Below, in pieces: positions 7,291-16,629 of a stretch of 43,577 nucleotides of DNA. The first letter of the stretch is position 1. Each line of letters opens with the position of its first letter. The stretch comes from an uncultured Cytophaga sp. (lineage in GTDB: Bacteria; Bacteroidota; Bacteroidia; Cytophagales; Cytophagaceae), in assembly GCF_937863595.1 (NCBI RefSeq), contig NZ_CALMGQ010000092.1:1-43577 (forward strand), given 5' to 3'. The notes under the pieces were generated by a model, which saw only the letters and a program-made list of their open reading frames with translations, made no database searches and was not told the DNA's origin. A program made the position numbers and the translations under genes.

Positions 7291-8556
7291 ATGCGCGTTA
7301 AAATAACATATTTATTCTTCGTTACTTTTTCAATTGTATCTTGTTTTAATCAAACACATGCACAAGTTACGTTTACGCTTCAACAAGCATTAGTAACAGC
7401 ACGTGAAAATAATCCCATCTTAAGAACGGAATTATTTAATGTAAGTATTGCGCAAGCAGATATTGTTAGTGCTAAGCTACGACCAAATCTAATTTTAAAT
7501 AATCAAACCTTACAAAATGGACAGCCTTCTCACTTACCAGGAGGTAATGTTGATTTTTCGAGTGGACAAAGTCGCCAAGTTTGGTGGCAATTAACAAAAC
7601 CTTTTCAAATAGCTGGTCAACGCAGCTACCAAATTGATTTTGCAAATGAAAATGTTTCCCTTGCTCAGAAAAATTATTTAGAAACGGAGCGTACTATTTT
7701 TTCAGGTGTAGCAGCTAAATGGTTGGAAGTATGGGCTGCGCAAAAGCAATTGGAAATAATTGATAAGGCAAAAAATAATATCCAGAGTTTGGTTGAAACA
7801 AATCAATTGCGGTATAAAAACCAAATGATTACGCAAACCGATGTGTTTCGTTCGGAACTTTTATTGAAGCAATACGAATTACAAAGTAATACGGTTAAAC
7901 AAGAAATTGCAAATCGATTAACTGAATTAAAGTTTTTATTGGGTGTTCAGGAGGATATGACTGTTGACATGAAGGATGATTTCTTATTTGCGATTCCTGA
8001 TAACGTGGATAGCTTATACAATCAATCTCTGAATTCACGAAGTGATATCGGCGTAATGAAATCCATTATTGAGGTTTCTAAAAGCAATATCAAATTGCAA
8101 CGTTCGCTTGCTTATCCACAACCTGAATTGGGTGTTATATGGAACCCACAAAATAATGTTCCGTATTATGGTATTTATGCAACCGTACGTTTACCTGTTT
8201 TTGATCGCAATCAAGGTGAAATTAAAAAGTCATTTCTGTTAAAAGAGAAAGCAGAAAAAGAATTATACACCATTCAAACCAAACTACAATCTGAAATTAC
8301 GGTGGCAATAGATAATTATAGATTGCGTTTGCAAAACATAGATAATTTTAAAATCTTATTGGATCAATCTCAAACGATCTTGGATAATGTCAAATATTCG
8401 TATTTAAAAGGGGGGACAACCATCATTGATTTTTTAGAAGCACAAAGAAGTTGGTTGGATACACAACAACAATATTATGACGCACTACAACAATATCGAT
8501 TGGGGTATGTACAATTACTTTATACTACAGGATTAATAAGCCAATTAGCAAAATGA
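7291..8556 (+). CDS. TolC-family outer-membrane efflux protein
   Basis: A 421-residue TolC/CusC-like outer-membrane channel protein. A signal peptide occupies about residues 1-24 (hydrophobic core YLFFVTFSIVSCF, probable cut after THA). The mature part shows two related halves of long amphipathic helices typical of the family: FTLQQALVTARENNPILRT at the N-terminus, a central VSAKLRPN-type strand region, and the second half with LYNQSLNSRSDIGVMKSIIE and GTTIIDFLEAQRSWLDTQQQ, the latter a classic TolC C-terminal helix motif. It forms the outer-membrane exit of the tripartite pump encoded by the next two genes; its stop overlaps the adaptor start (ATGA at 8553-8556). Likely controlled by the two-component pair just upstream. 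Confidence 0.93.
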   Translation: MRVKITYLFFVTFSIVSCFNQTHAQVTFTLQQALVTARENNPILRTELFNVSIAQADIVSAKLRPNLILNNQTLQNGQPSHLPGGNVDFSSGQSRQVWWQLTKPFQIAGQRSYQIDFANENVSLAQKNYLETERTIFSGVAAKWLEVWAAQKQLEIIDKAKNNIQSLVETNQLRYKNQMITQTDVFRSELLLKQYELQSNTVKQEIANRLTELKFLLGVQEDMTVDMKDDFLFAIPDNVDSLYNQSLNSRSDIGVMKSIIEVSKSNIKLQRSLAYPQPELGVIWNPQNNVPYYGIYATVRLPVFDRNQGEIKKSFLLKEKAEKELYTIQTKLQSEITVAIDNYRLRLQNIDNFKILLDQSQTILDNVKYSYLKGGTTIIDFLEAQRSWLDTQQQYYDALQQYRLGYVQLLYTTGLISQLAK

Positions 8557-9560
8557 AGATGAAGATTACGTTTATAGGTATATGGTTGGTTTTGTTTTGT
8601 TCTTGTACGCATAAAGAAAAAACTAAAATCGAAGCCTTTCAAGAACCGCTAGTTAGTAATAATGGTCAAACAATTGTTTTTCCTGATTCTACAAATATGT
8701 TGTCCTTTAAAACAGAAAGACTTGATGGGAAGAAGCAAAATGCTGAATTAACCGCTCCTGCAAAGATAGTGGCAACAGTTGTTCCTTCTTCAGAAGATAG
8801 AAGTCAAAGCATTATTTTGTTTCAAAGTGAAGATATGTCGATTGCTTATACGCAGCTTTTGCAACATCAAATAAATATCAATCAAATTAAAAATGTCAAC
8901 ATCAAGCAACGTAAAATTGAATTAGAACGCATTAAAGATTTGCAACAACATGGATCGGCTACGGGGCAAGATTTATTAAATGCCCAAAGTGCTTTATCGA
9001 TTGAACTTTCAAATTTAAATAATGAAACCACATCTTTGATTGAGCATGAAGCAAAGTTAATCTCTGGAGGTTTTGCATCCGATGTTTTGTTGCATTCAAA
9101 GCCGGGCACAATATATCTTATTTGTGATATTCCAGAAAATCAAATCAGCAATATTAAAACAGGGCAAATGTGTACGATTGTTTTTTCTGCTTTCCCCAAC
9201 GAAAAATATCAAGACAAGATAGATGCAATTGCTGAGATGGTTGATAATTCAACTCGAATGGTGAAGGTTCGGATTTCTATGCAAAACCAATCGAATAAAT
9301 TAAAGTCGGGTATGTTTGCGAATGTATTCTTTAATTTAAGTGAGAGTAATTTCATGAGTGTACATCAGACATCTTTGGTAACCGTTCAAGGTAAAACCTA
9401 TGTATTTATAAAAAAACCAAATCATACATTTGAACGCAGAGAAATTCAAATTGGCCCTCAAATTGGCGACCGTGTGATTGTTTATAAAGGTTTAATACTT
9501 TCAGATGAAATTGTTGTGGATGGCGTGATGCAATTAAAAGGGCTTTCGTTTGGGTATTGA
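8553..9560 (+). CDS. RND efflux periplasmic adaptor, lipoprotein
   Basis: A 335-residue membrane-fusion protein of the CusB/CzcB type. The N-terminus is a lipoprotein signal (MKMKITFIGIWLVLFCSC, with C16 or C18 as the lipidated cysteine), so it would be tethered in the periplasm. A helical hairpin occupies about residues 90-160 (QLLQHQININQIKN and RIKDLQQHGSATGQDLLNAQ), followed by beta-barrel segments with TIYLICDIPENQISNIKTGQ and KLKSGMFANVFFNLSES, both typical of adaptor proteins. It links the TolC-like channel to the RND pump. The protein is a little shorter than usual CusB proteins and has no metal-binding N-terminal extension. Its ATG overlaps the stop of the TolC gene. Confidence 0.9.
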   Translation: MKMKITFIGIWLVLFCSCTHKEKTKIEAFQEPLVSNNGQTIVFPDSTNMLSFKTERLDGKKQNAELTAPAKIVATVVPSSEDRSQSIILFQSEDMSIAYTQLLQHQININQIKNVNIKQRKIELERIKDLQQHGSATGQDLLNAQSALSIELSNLNNETTSLIEHEAKLISGGFASDVLLHSKPGTIYLICDIPENQISNIKTGQMCTIVFSAFPNEKYQDKIDAIAEMVDNSTRMVKVRISMQNQSNKLKSGMFANVFFNLSESNFMSVHQTSLVTVQGKTYVFIKKPNHTFERREIQIGPQIGDRVIVYKGLILSDEIVVDGVMQLKGLSFGY

Positions 9561-9778
9561 TAATTGTACCTACATGCCTGTTCCAGATTAGTACCGCACG
9601 AATCCAACTTAGTCCTTCCTTGTCAATTTTATACGTTGACGAAATTTATTAGCGAGTGCTTGGTCGAAAAGGCAAAACCACGGTAGGCTTCTGCAGCAAT
9701 TCAAATTGCACTGGTTAATCTTACTTTATAAAATGACAAGATAGGATTTACTGATACTATTAAAAAACATAAAATTGA
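9561..9778. other. 218-bp gap inside the efflux operon
   Basis: Between the adaptor and the pump there is no ORF of interest. The stretch is less AT-rich than other spacers here and contains the palindrome GCAATTCAAATTGC (9696-9709). The rest of the operon is joined by overlaps, so this spacer may be an inserted element or may hold a second promoter for the pump. I see no terminator in it. Confidence 0.5.
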
Positions 9779-12700
9779 ATGATAAAGAATTTGCTTACAT
9801 TTTCACTCAACAATAGATGGTTGGTCATTGCAATAAGTGTTGCATGTATGATCGCAGGCTATTTTTGTTTTACGCAATTAAAGATTGAAGCGTATCCTGA
9901 TATTGCAGATACCAATGTGATTGTTGTTGCTCAATATCCTGGGCGTGCAGCCGAAGAAGTAGAGCAGCAAATTACTGTTCCTATTGAACGTGCCCTTCAA
10001 AATACACCAAACGTATTAGATCGTAGAAGCAGAACCATTTTTGGATTGTCTTGTGTACAGCTTACCTTTAAAGACGGTACAGACGATTACTTTGCTAGAC
10101 AACAAGTAATGGAACGTTTGGCCACACTTAATTTGCCTAATGGTGTAACCCCTGAATTAGCGCCCTTGTCAACAGCTGTTGGCGAAATATTACGCTTTGT
10201 TGTAGATGCGCCTTCCAACTACACTCCAATGGAAATTAGGGATTTGCAAGATTGGGTAATCAAACCTTATTTATTGCAAACAGATGGTATTGCGGATATC
10301 ATGACTTTTGGTGGGCCCATTAAACAATTTCACATTCTTACATATCCAGATAAATTACGGAAATATAACTTAACCATTTCTGATATAGAGCAAGCAGTTG
10401 TCGATAACAATCAAAATACGGGTGGTAATATTATTAATAGGGGTGGGCAAGGCTTTGCAGTTCGTGGTCTGGGTGCAATAAAAAAAGCATCTGATATTGA
10501 GCACATCGTTCTTAAATCCGTAAATGGTGTTCCTGTATTTGTGCGCGACATAGCAAGTGTTGAAATTTCTCCACCTACACCAAATGGTTTTTTAGGGTAT
10601 ACAATTGCAGATGAGAATATTGATAAAAGTAGTGGTGTGGAAGGCATTGTCTTGCTGCGCAGATACGAAAACCCAAGCGAGACCTTATTGTTGTTAAAAC
10701 AAAAAATACAAGAATTAGAAAATAACGAATTGCCAGAAGGCGTTAAAATACGAATTTTATACGATCGTAGTTTTTTGATCAATCATTCTTTAGAAACCGT
10801 TGCACATACTTTGTTTGAAGGTGTCAGTATCGTTATTATTATTTTGATTTTGTTTTTAGGGAGCTTTAGAAGTGCAATCATTGTTGCATTAACGATTCCT
10901 TTCTCCTTGTTATTTGCATTTATAATCATGCGTTTTGTAGGGATTCCTGCCAACTTACTATCCTTAGGTGCTATTGATTTTGGTATCATTGTAGATGGTT
11001 CAGTGATTATGGCTGAGCACTTAATACGAACATATCGAAGAGCCTCACCTGAAGAAAAGAGTAAAGGAATTATTCATGTTTCCATTCAATCCGCACAAGA
11101 AGTCGGACGAGAGATTTTCTTTTCGGTAACCATAATTATTTTGGCGTATATGCCCATTCTTCTTATGACCCGTGTAGAAGGAAAATTGTTTTCTCCTATG
11201 GCATTAACCTTAGTGTTTGCAGTTGTTGGTTCTATGTTTGGTGCATTAACATTTATTCCTGTACTAATTTCTTTTGCTTATAATAAAGCCTTTTCCAATC
11301 CACTCAAACCATTGAAGGAACATAAAAATGTTGTGTTGGCGTTTGTTGGAAAAATATATGGTAAATGTTTGCATTTCGTATTGGTCAATTATAAAAAATC
11401 TGTTTTAATTGGCTTTAGTATTGTTGTAATTTTAATTTTATTTGGAGCGAAGTTGGGGACAGAATTTTTACCTGACTTAGATGAAGGTTCTATTTTTCTT
11501 AGGGCAAATTTTCCTGCAGGGATAACCATTCAAGAAAATGCGAAGTATGCGCCTAAAATACGAAGCATCATTTCTAAATACCCTCAAATTTCATTTATAA
11601 TTATTCAAACTGGTCGCAACGATGATGGTACCGATCCATATCCAGCAAACCGAAACGAAATTTTAGTAGGTCTAAAAGATTATAGTTTATGGAACGATAC
11701 CATTTCTAAAAAAGACTTGGTGAGTCAGATGCGTACAGAACTGGAAAAAGAATTACCCAGTGTGAAATTTACGTTAGGGCAGCCCATCATTGATCAAGTA
11801 ATGGAAATCGTTACGGGTAGTGCAGCAGACTTGGCTGTTTCAATTGTTGGGAATGATTTAGACATGATGCGCGAAAAGGCTGATAGCATCGTGCAGATTG
11901 TAAAATCCATACGTGGTAGTGAAGGAGTAAATATTGAACAAGAAGGGACACAAGAACAAATAGCTATAAAAATTAATAGAGATAATGCGGCACGTTATGG
12001 CATAAATGTTTCAGATATTCAAAATATGATTGAAGCAGCTATTGGTGGTAAAAATATTTCCGTGTTGTATGATGGTACAAAACGGTATGATATTGTAATA
12101 CGTTATCTTTTTCAATACCGTAATAATATTGATGAAATTAAAAAACTATTAGTTCCTTCAGCCAATGGGTACTTAATACCTATGGAACAATTGGCAGAGA
12201 TTAATTTTGTTGAAGGTCAATCGAACATTTATCGATACAACAACAAACGTATGGTAACGGTACGTACCAATATTTCGGATAGAGATCAAGGCGGTTTTGT
12301 AAAAGAATTGCAAAAAAGAATTGATACAGAAATAAAAATCCCGAAAGGGTATGAATTGGTTTATGGTGGCCAGTATGAAAATTTAGAACGCGCAGGTAAA
12401 CAATTATTGATTACCATACCTCTAACCTTAGTAACGGTATTTATATTTTTATTTATGTTGTATAAAGATATAAAATATACGTTGATTACGTCGAGTTGTA
12501 TTCTCTTTGCTTTAGCTGGTGGGATTATTGCTTTGTTACTTCGTGGCTATTATTTTAATGTGTCTGCTGGGGTTGGTTTTGTATCCATTTTTGGTATCTC
12601 CGTTATGGCAGGTGTGATACTTGTTTCGGCATTGAATAGAGCTGTTTCTGCAAATCCGATAAGTCAAGACCTAATATTAAATACTTCTATCCAACAATTA

Positions 12701-12889
12701 AATGCTATTCTATCCATACTTGTTTTGGCAATATTAGGATTGATACCTGCTGCAATTTCAACAGGGATTGGTTCTGATGTGCAACGACCTTTGGCTACTG
12801 TTATTATTGGTGGCTTAACCAGTACGCTTATTTTTGCTCCTATGATTATTCCTCCATTGTATTGGTGGTTGAATAAAAAGGAAAAGTAA
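9779..12889 (+). CDS. HME-type RND heavy-metal efflux pump (CusA/CzcA family)
   Basis: A 1036-residue inner-membrane RND transporter, the usual length for the CusA/CzcA family. It has TM1 at the N-terminus (WLVIAISVACMIAGYFCF), a large periplasmic porter domain, a TM2-6 block starting near residue 340, a second periplasmic domain and a final TM7-12 block. The heavy-metal signature in TM4 is clear: LGAIDFGIIVDGSVIMAEH, with D400 and D406 as the charged proton-relay residues. The opening EAYPDIADTNVIVVAQYPGR is also typical of metal pumps rather than drug pumps. It exports metal cations (Cu/Ag or Zn/Co/Cd; not decidable here) through the adaptor and TolC-like partners. It ends at a long terminator at 12923-12973. 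Confidence 0.93.
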   Translation: MIKNLLTFSLNNRWLVIAISVACMIAGYFCFTQLKIEAYPDIADTNVIVVAQYPGRAAEEVEQQITVPIERALQNTPNVLDRRSRTIFGLSCVQLTFKDGTDDYFARQQVMERLATLNLPNGVTPELAPLSTAVGEILRFVVDAPSNYTPMEIRDLQDWVIKPYLLQTDGIADIMTFGGPIKQFHILTYPDKLRKYNLTISDIEQAVVDNNQNTGGNIINRGGQGFAVRGLGAIKKASDIEHIVLKSVNGVPVFVRDIASVEISPPTPNGFLGYTIADENIDKSSGVEGIVLLRRYENPSETLLLLKQKIQELENNELPEGVKIRILYDRSFLINHSLETVAHTLFEGVSIVIIILILFLGSFRSAIIVALTIPFSLLFAFIIMRFVGIPANLLSLGAIDFGIIVDGSVIMAEHLIRTYRRASPEEKSKGIIHVSIQSAQEVGREIFFSVTIIILAYMPILLMTRVEGKLFSPMALTLVFAVVGSMFGALTFIPVLISFAYNKAFSNPLKPLKEHKNVVLAFVGKIYGKCLHFVLVNYKKSVLIGFSIVVILILFGAKLGTEFLPDLDEGSIFLRANFPAGITIQENAKYAPKIRSIISKYPQISFIIIQTGRNDDGTDPYPANRNEILVGLKDYSLWNDTISKKDLVSQMRTELEKELPSVKFTLGQPIIDQVMEIVTGSAADLAVSIVGNDLDMMREKADSIVQIVKSIRGSEGVNIEQEGTQEQIAIKINRDNAARYGINVSDIQNMIEAAIGGKNISVLYDGTKRYDIVIRYLFQYRNNIDEIKKLLVPSANGYLIPMEQLAEINFVEGQSNIYRYNNKRMVTVRTNISDRDQGGFVKELQKRIDTEIKIPKGYELVYGGQYENLERAGKQLLITIPLTLVTVFIFLFMLYKDIKYTLITSSCILFALAGGIIALLLRGYYFNVSAGVGFVSIFGISVMAGVILVSALNRAVSANPISQDLILNTSIQQLNAILSILVLAILGLIPAAISTGIGSDVQRPLATVIIGGLTSTLIFAPMIIPPLYWWLNKKEK

Positions 12890-12922
12890 TGAACTATTAT
12901 TTTTACGAATACTGAAAATTTT

Positions 12923-12973
12923 ATACATTGTTTACGGAATAAATACGCACATTCCATAAACAATGTATTTTTA
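12923..12973 (+). terminator. Long hairpin terminator of the efflux operon
   Basis: An 18-bp stem with one mismatch (left arm 12923-12940, right arm 12951-12968, 10-nt loop) followed by a T-rich tail (12968-12974). It starts 34 bp after the RND stop. It includes the ATG at 12963, so the next gene probably starts at the ATG at 12975. Confidence 0.85.
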
Positions 12974-12974
12974 T

Positions 12975-13304
12975 ATGAAAGATATTCAGATCGTAACCGA
13001 CGAACCTTATATACAGAATGCAGAACAGCCCAATTGGATCATCCCAATTAGTGGTTGGGGAAATCCCGATATGGATGATGCGAATAAACGTATGCGTGTA
13101 TATTTAACGGTTGCCAAAGAAATGGGTATCAATATTATTTTTTCAAGTAGATTGGGAACATTTACTTCATACAAACGCGCACCATCAGTATCAGCTGACA
13201 TTCAAGAAATAAATACGAACACTTTTTTAGAATATGAGAAAAATATTCATCCTAACTGGTATCGAAATTTTGTTGATAAGGTTCAAGAGATGCTGGGCAA
13301 TTAA
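12975..13304 (+). CDS. Unknown 109-aa cytoplasmic protein
   Basis: Family not recognised. The product is soluble, with the segments PNWIIPISGWGNPDMDDANK and RVYLTVAKEMGINIIFSSRL, which look like an alpha/beta fold, and a C-terminal helix (WYRNFVDKVQEML). There is no signal peptide or membrane segment. I chose the ATG at 12975 rather than 12963 because the latter is buried in the right arm of the efflux terminator. It lies right behind the RND pump, but the terminator between them argues against a shared transcript, although read-through would be possible. Metal-related function cannot be claimed: no cysteine or histidine cluster is present. Confidence 0.7.
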   Translation: MKDIQIVTDEPYIQNAEQPNWIIPISGWGNPDMDDANKRMRVYLTVAKEMGINIIFSSRLGTFTSYKRAPSVSADIQEINTNTFLEYEKNIHPNWYRNFVDKVQEMLGN

Positions 13305-13520
13305 TTTTTTCCCACTTATCAGATTTATATTTAATTTATACGTTACTCTTGCCTTGAAGGAGAGACTTTTTCAACCTACTATCTACTAATTATGATAGTT
13401 GATTATTAATCTATTTAAAATTACCTTCAGTTCTCACAGCTCCCAATATAATAAGACGTATGGGCCAATTATTTTTTTGATGAATAGGTATTATTAAAAA
13501 ATGTATATTAAACTATTGAT

Positions 13521-13880
13521 TTATTTGTGTTGAAAAACAAAACGGTCTATACCACTATTGTTAGATTCATAGATCGTTATGAGTTTAAATCCAAGTCTAT
13601 CCATATATTCAAGAGCTCCCATAACATAAGCATTATTAGATTTAGTTAAAGAGGTATCTGTGTGCAATATTTGATATAAATTAACACGGCTACCATTTTC
13701 GAATTCGACAAGCATACCACTCAGTGTGCTTATACTATTGTGAACATCCAATACAGCCCATTTATTTCCGTTAAGGCCTTTTGTAGTATCTGTTGGTACA
13801 TTACTTAGCGAGTAAACTTTTATTTGTGCTGACACCGTGTTAATCATTATTAAAGTAAAAAAAATAAGTATGAATTTCAT
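13521..13880 (-). CDS. Small secreted protein of unknown function
   Basis: A 119-residue protein with an N-terminal Sec signal (about residues 1-18, cut after VSA). The mature ~100 residues contain GSRVNLYQIL and ALEYMDRLGFKLITIYES, a helix-strand pattern seen in small secreted Bacteroidota proteins in which a YM-LG-(F/W)-x-L-I motif is common; no enzyme motif is visible. The segment DTTKGLNGNKWAV to VNLYQIL resembles part of the exported protein at 24194-24934 (see findings). The gene stands alone, convergent with the gene ending at 13304, with 216 bp between that shows nothing notable. Confidence 0.7.
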   Translation of the reverse strand: MKFILIFFTLIMINTVSAQIKVYSLSNVPTDTTKGLNGNKWAVLDVHNSISTLSGMLVEFENGSRVNLYQILHTDTSLTKSNNAYVMGALEYMDRLGFKLITIYESNNSGIDRFVFQHK

Positions 13881-14124
13881 ATAGTTAATCGGTTATGTAG
13901 ACTCTAATATACAACTTTTAGAAATTGCAGCAAATTAATTATTGTATCCGCATTTTTTTGTTGCAAAATATATTGGAATGTGTTGAATTTTTGAAATATA
14001 TATATGTTTTTATAAAACCTCTTTCTAATTTTATTTTCGAATGTTATTACAATTGATTTGCTATGTATTATCGAAATCAATTTTTAAGTACATTATTCTT
14101 ACAGATAAAATACTATCTTCGTTC

Positions 14125-15315
14125 ATGGCCCTTAACCGAATACAATACCCATCACCAGGCTTTTCAAAACATTGGAAAGAATCCGTTGGTAAGCGTATGC
14201 TCAAACGTGTTTCTTCTATTCCCACAAAAGAGCATATTGATTCTTTTAATGAATTATATATGTGTTGTGATACGCTTGCAGATGCTGTTGTTGTAGATTT
14301 ATTTGAAGGTTTGGGTCATAAAAGAGGACATCAACTCTTACATATACTTTTAGAACAGGGATTAAATGCTGTTCCAGATATTCCAGATTCCTTGCGTGCA
14401 TTATATACGAGTGCATTACACGTACCTGAATGGGTAGACGATGTATTATTGAAACAAGGTGCACAATTTTGTCAACGCGCAGGAGTGTTTAGTTTAATTA
14501 CGCTGCGCAATTATTCGTTAATGGGCGGCTATGAATCTGCTGCTATTAACAAACCACTTATTTTTACAGGAGCATTGAAAGGTGGGCCTGCAAAGCGTCT
14601 TTCAGACACCTTAAAATTTTGGGTGGATGTAACAGGATGTGGCGCGATGAAACCTGCTGGTGCAGGCTTTAATGCTGCCATACAAGTACGAATCATTCAT
14701 GCCTTGGCTCGATATTATATAAAGAAGTCACCTGAATGGAACGATGAAGACTGGGGAATTCCTATTAACACAGGAGATATGGTTGCTACCTATCTAGGTT
14801 TTTCATTGGTATATTTGGAAGGATTGCGGATGTTACAATTTAAACCAACATTGAATGAAGAATTGGGTGTATACCATTTATGGAAATACATTGGATATTT
14901 ATTGGGTATTCCACAGGAACTCTTGCCCGCCAATGATAAGGAGGCAATTCAAACATTGTATAAATGGACGATGACGCAACCACTGGCAGATGTTGATACG
15001 ATTGCATTAGCGCATGCATTGGTAAATGCTCCTTTATCTGCCACATTTCCTAATAAAGTTTGGCAGAAGAAAATACTTGTAAAGATATACTTGGGATTTA
15101 ATCGTTTTTATTTAGGTAGAGCTGCTTGCAATCGTATGCATTTACCCAATACTATTTTTAAAGTGATTCCTTATATAGCTGCTAGCATTAATTATGTGCA
15201 TGAATGCTTGGTGTTGATTTTCCCCAGTTTTAAAGTACGTGCTATTAAAAAAGGAAGAAATGCACAAGTGGAAGTGACGGATTCTTTTTTAAAATCAATT
15301 GGGTATAAAAAGTAA
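14125..15315 (+). CDS. DUF2236 / MpaB-like heme oxygenase-family protein
   Basis: A 396-residue member of the DUF2236 family, which includes fungal MpaB and bacterial latex-clearing protein Lcp. Family segments are readable in order: GGYESAAINKPLIFTG, SDTLKFWVDVTGCG, then VRIIHALARYY with the histidine that corresponds to the heme-ligand region in Lcp, then NTGDMVATYLGFSLVYLEGL. Characterised relatives bind a b-type heme and cleave C-C or C=C bonds with O2; the substrate here is unknown. No signal peptide is seen from the ATG at 14125. A frame-open ATG at 14041 would add 28 hydrophobic residues; I prefer 14125 because family proteins begin near PGFSKHW and a TATCTTCG -7-like box ends just before it. 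Convergent with the next gene. Confidence 0.8.
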   Translation: MALNRIQYPSPGFSKHWKESVGKRMLKRVSSIPTKEHIDSFNELYMCCDTLADAVVVDLFEGLGHKRGHQLLHILLEQGLNAVPDIPDSLRALYTSALHVPEWVDDVLLKQGAQFCQRAGVFSLITLRNYSLMGGYESAAINKPLIFTGALKGGPAKRLSDTLKFWVDVTGCGAMKPAGAGFNAAIQVRIIHALARYYIKKSPEWNDEDWGIPINTGDMVATYLGFSLVYLEGLRMLQFKPTLNEELGVYHLWKYIGYLLGIPQELLPANDKEAIQTLYKWTMTQPLADVDTIALAHALVNAPLSATFPNKVWQKKILVKIYLGFNRFYLGRAACNRMHLPNTIFKVIPYIAASINYVHECLVLIFPSFKVRAIKKGRNAQVEVTDSFLKSIGYKK

Positions 15316-15351
15316 GAATGTATGATCTAGATGTTAGAAAATACATTCTTA
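15313..15351. terminator. Hairpin between convergent genes, possible bidirectional terminator
   Basis: TAAGAATGTA (15313-15322) and TACATTCTTA (15342-15351) are exact reverse complements with a 19-nt loop. The left arm includes the stop codon of the MpaB-like gene and the right arm lies 16 bp from the stop of the oppositely oriented AI-2E-type gene. Neither side has a long T run, so termination strength is doubtful. Confidence 0.5.
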
Positions 15352-15366
15352 GTTTAGATGTATAAC

Positions 15367-16485
15367 TTAATCTAGGTTTGTATGTGTTTTAGGTTTGTTT
15401 TTGAAAATTGTCCTTGTAAAACTTTTTAATCGTGTGTTTGGATCATTTTCTTCTGAGGCAAATAAAATAGCATATTTTTCCCACGCAGGATTGCTTTCTA
15501 CTAATGCCTTAGCGATTCCCAAAAAAGGAACGAATAAGACCATGCCTGAAACACCCCAAATAAGGGCTCCAATCATTACAGAGGATAATACTAAAAAGGC
15601 ATTGATTTCCATTTTATCACCCACTAATTTAGGTCTAAGTATATTCTCTTGTATCATGTTTGAGAAATAAATAGATACCCCTACATAAATAACGAGTGCA
15701 TTTGATTCTTTGGTTATCCATACAAATGAAAGTATTGCTATGTATGCAATTAGATTACCTACATAAGGAATAATGTTTAAGACAGCTAAAAAGATGCTAA
15801 AGAAGATAGCAGACTTTATGCCAAAAGTTATTAAAATAATATAGGTCATAACAGCTGTTACTGCTGTTAAAATTAGCGTCCCCCATAAATAATTTTTAAC
15901 AGCAGTAAGTGATTTAGTAACAAATTTTTGTGCTGTTTCGAAATCAGTACCTTTATAGTTTTTGAATAAGAACTCTTTTATTTGTCCTCTTAAATTTAAT
16001 AAGAAGAATAAAAATATAGGAGTTAATGCCATTGTTATTAGATTGGCCCCAACCATACTCAACTGACCTGATATAACACCGATTCCATTCTTAAAGGTAT
16101 TTGTTAAGGTTTCTTTTAACGTATGTGGTTCATAAAAGGACATGCCTGTTTTATTTTGCACGTTAATGATTGTTGATTCTATGCCATCTTTAATCTTATG
16201 TACTACATTGTCATTTGTTTTAATTATTGCTAGTGCTTGTGTAATTAGAAAATATAGAATAAAGAACATTGCTACACAAAAACCAAATGTTACAACGATA
16301 GAGGTAATTGTTCTGTTCAGACCCTTAGACTCTAAATAGCAACAAATGGGATATAATAAACATGCAAATAAAAAAGCCCATGATACAGGTATTAAATATG
16401 GACTTGCAAATATCATTGTTGCAACAATGATTACACCAATGAGTAGGTGTTGTAATACTTTAGAATTTTGAACTTGTTCCTCCAT
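15367..16485 (-). CDS. AI-2E/PerM-family membrane transporter
   Basis: A 372-residue polytopic membrane protein of the AI-2E transporter (PerM, YdiK, TqsA) family. About eight hydrophobic segments are visible with the family layout: a pair at the N-terminus (LIGVIIVATMIFASPYLIPV and SWAFLFACLLYPICCYLES), a third segment, a long soluble loop near residues 95-150, and a dense C-terminal block containing LNIIPYVGNLIAYIAIL and LVGDKMEINAFLVLSSVMIG, which match the conserved P-x-(V/I)-G and G-x-x-(L/M)-x-(L/I)-x-P-x-x-V(L)-x-(L/I)-x-x regions. Family members export small molecules or sodium; the substrate is unknown here. The gene is 144 bp downstream of the PPOX-fold gene on the same strand. Confidence 0.88.
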   Translation of the reverse strand: MEEQVQNSKVLQHLLIGVIIVATMIFASPYLIPVSWAFLFACLLYPICCYLESKGLNRTITSIVVTFGFCVAMFFILYFLITQALAIIKTNDNVVHKIKDGIESTIINVQNKTGMSFYEPHTLKETLTNTFKNGIGVISGQLSMVGANLITMALTPIFLFFLLNLRGQIKEFLFKNYKGTDFETAQKFVTKSLTAVKNYLWGTLILTAVTAVMTYIILITFGIKSAIFFSIFLAVLNIIPYVGNLIAYIAILSFVWITKESNALVIYVGVSIYFSNMIQENILRPKLVGDKMEINAFLVLSSVMIGALIWGVSGMVLFVPFLGIAKALVESNPAWEKYAILFASEENDPNTRLKSFTRTIFKNKPKTHTNLD

Positions 16486-16629
16486 TGAAAGGTTTGTTTA
16501 TTATTTTTTAATTAATGATGTTGAAAATATTTGTACAATAACATGGTATATAATAACATTGTGTAAAACTGTAGGGTAGATATTTCTAGCCTAAAGTTTT
16601 ATATGTAAATAATATACGATAGTGTTTAT

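Noticed and set aside
10411..10989. Minus-strand ORFs of 68-123 codons within the RND gene
   Set aside because: They are antisense shadows of a clear RND pump with intact family motifs.
13305..13520. Possible gene or terminator between the convergent genes at 13304 and 13521
   Set aside because: No stable hairpin, no ORF of note; only AT-rich sequence.
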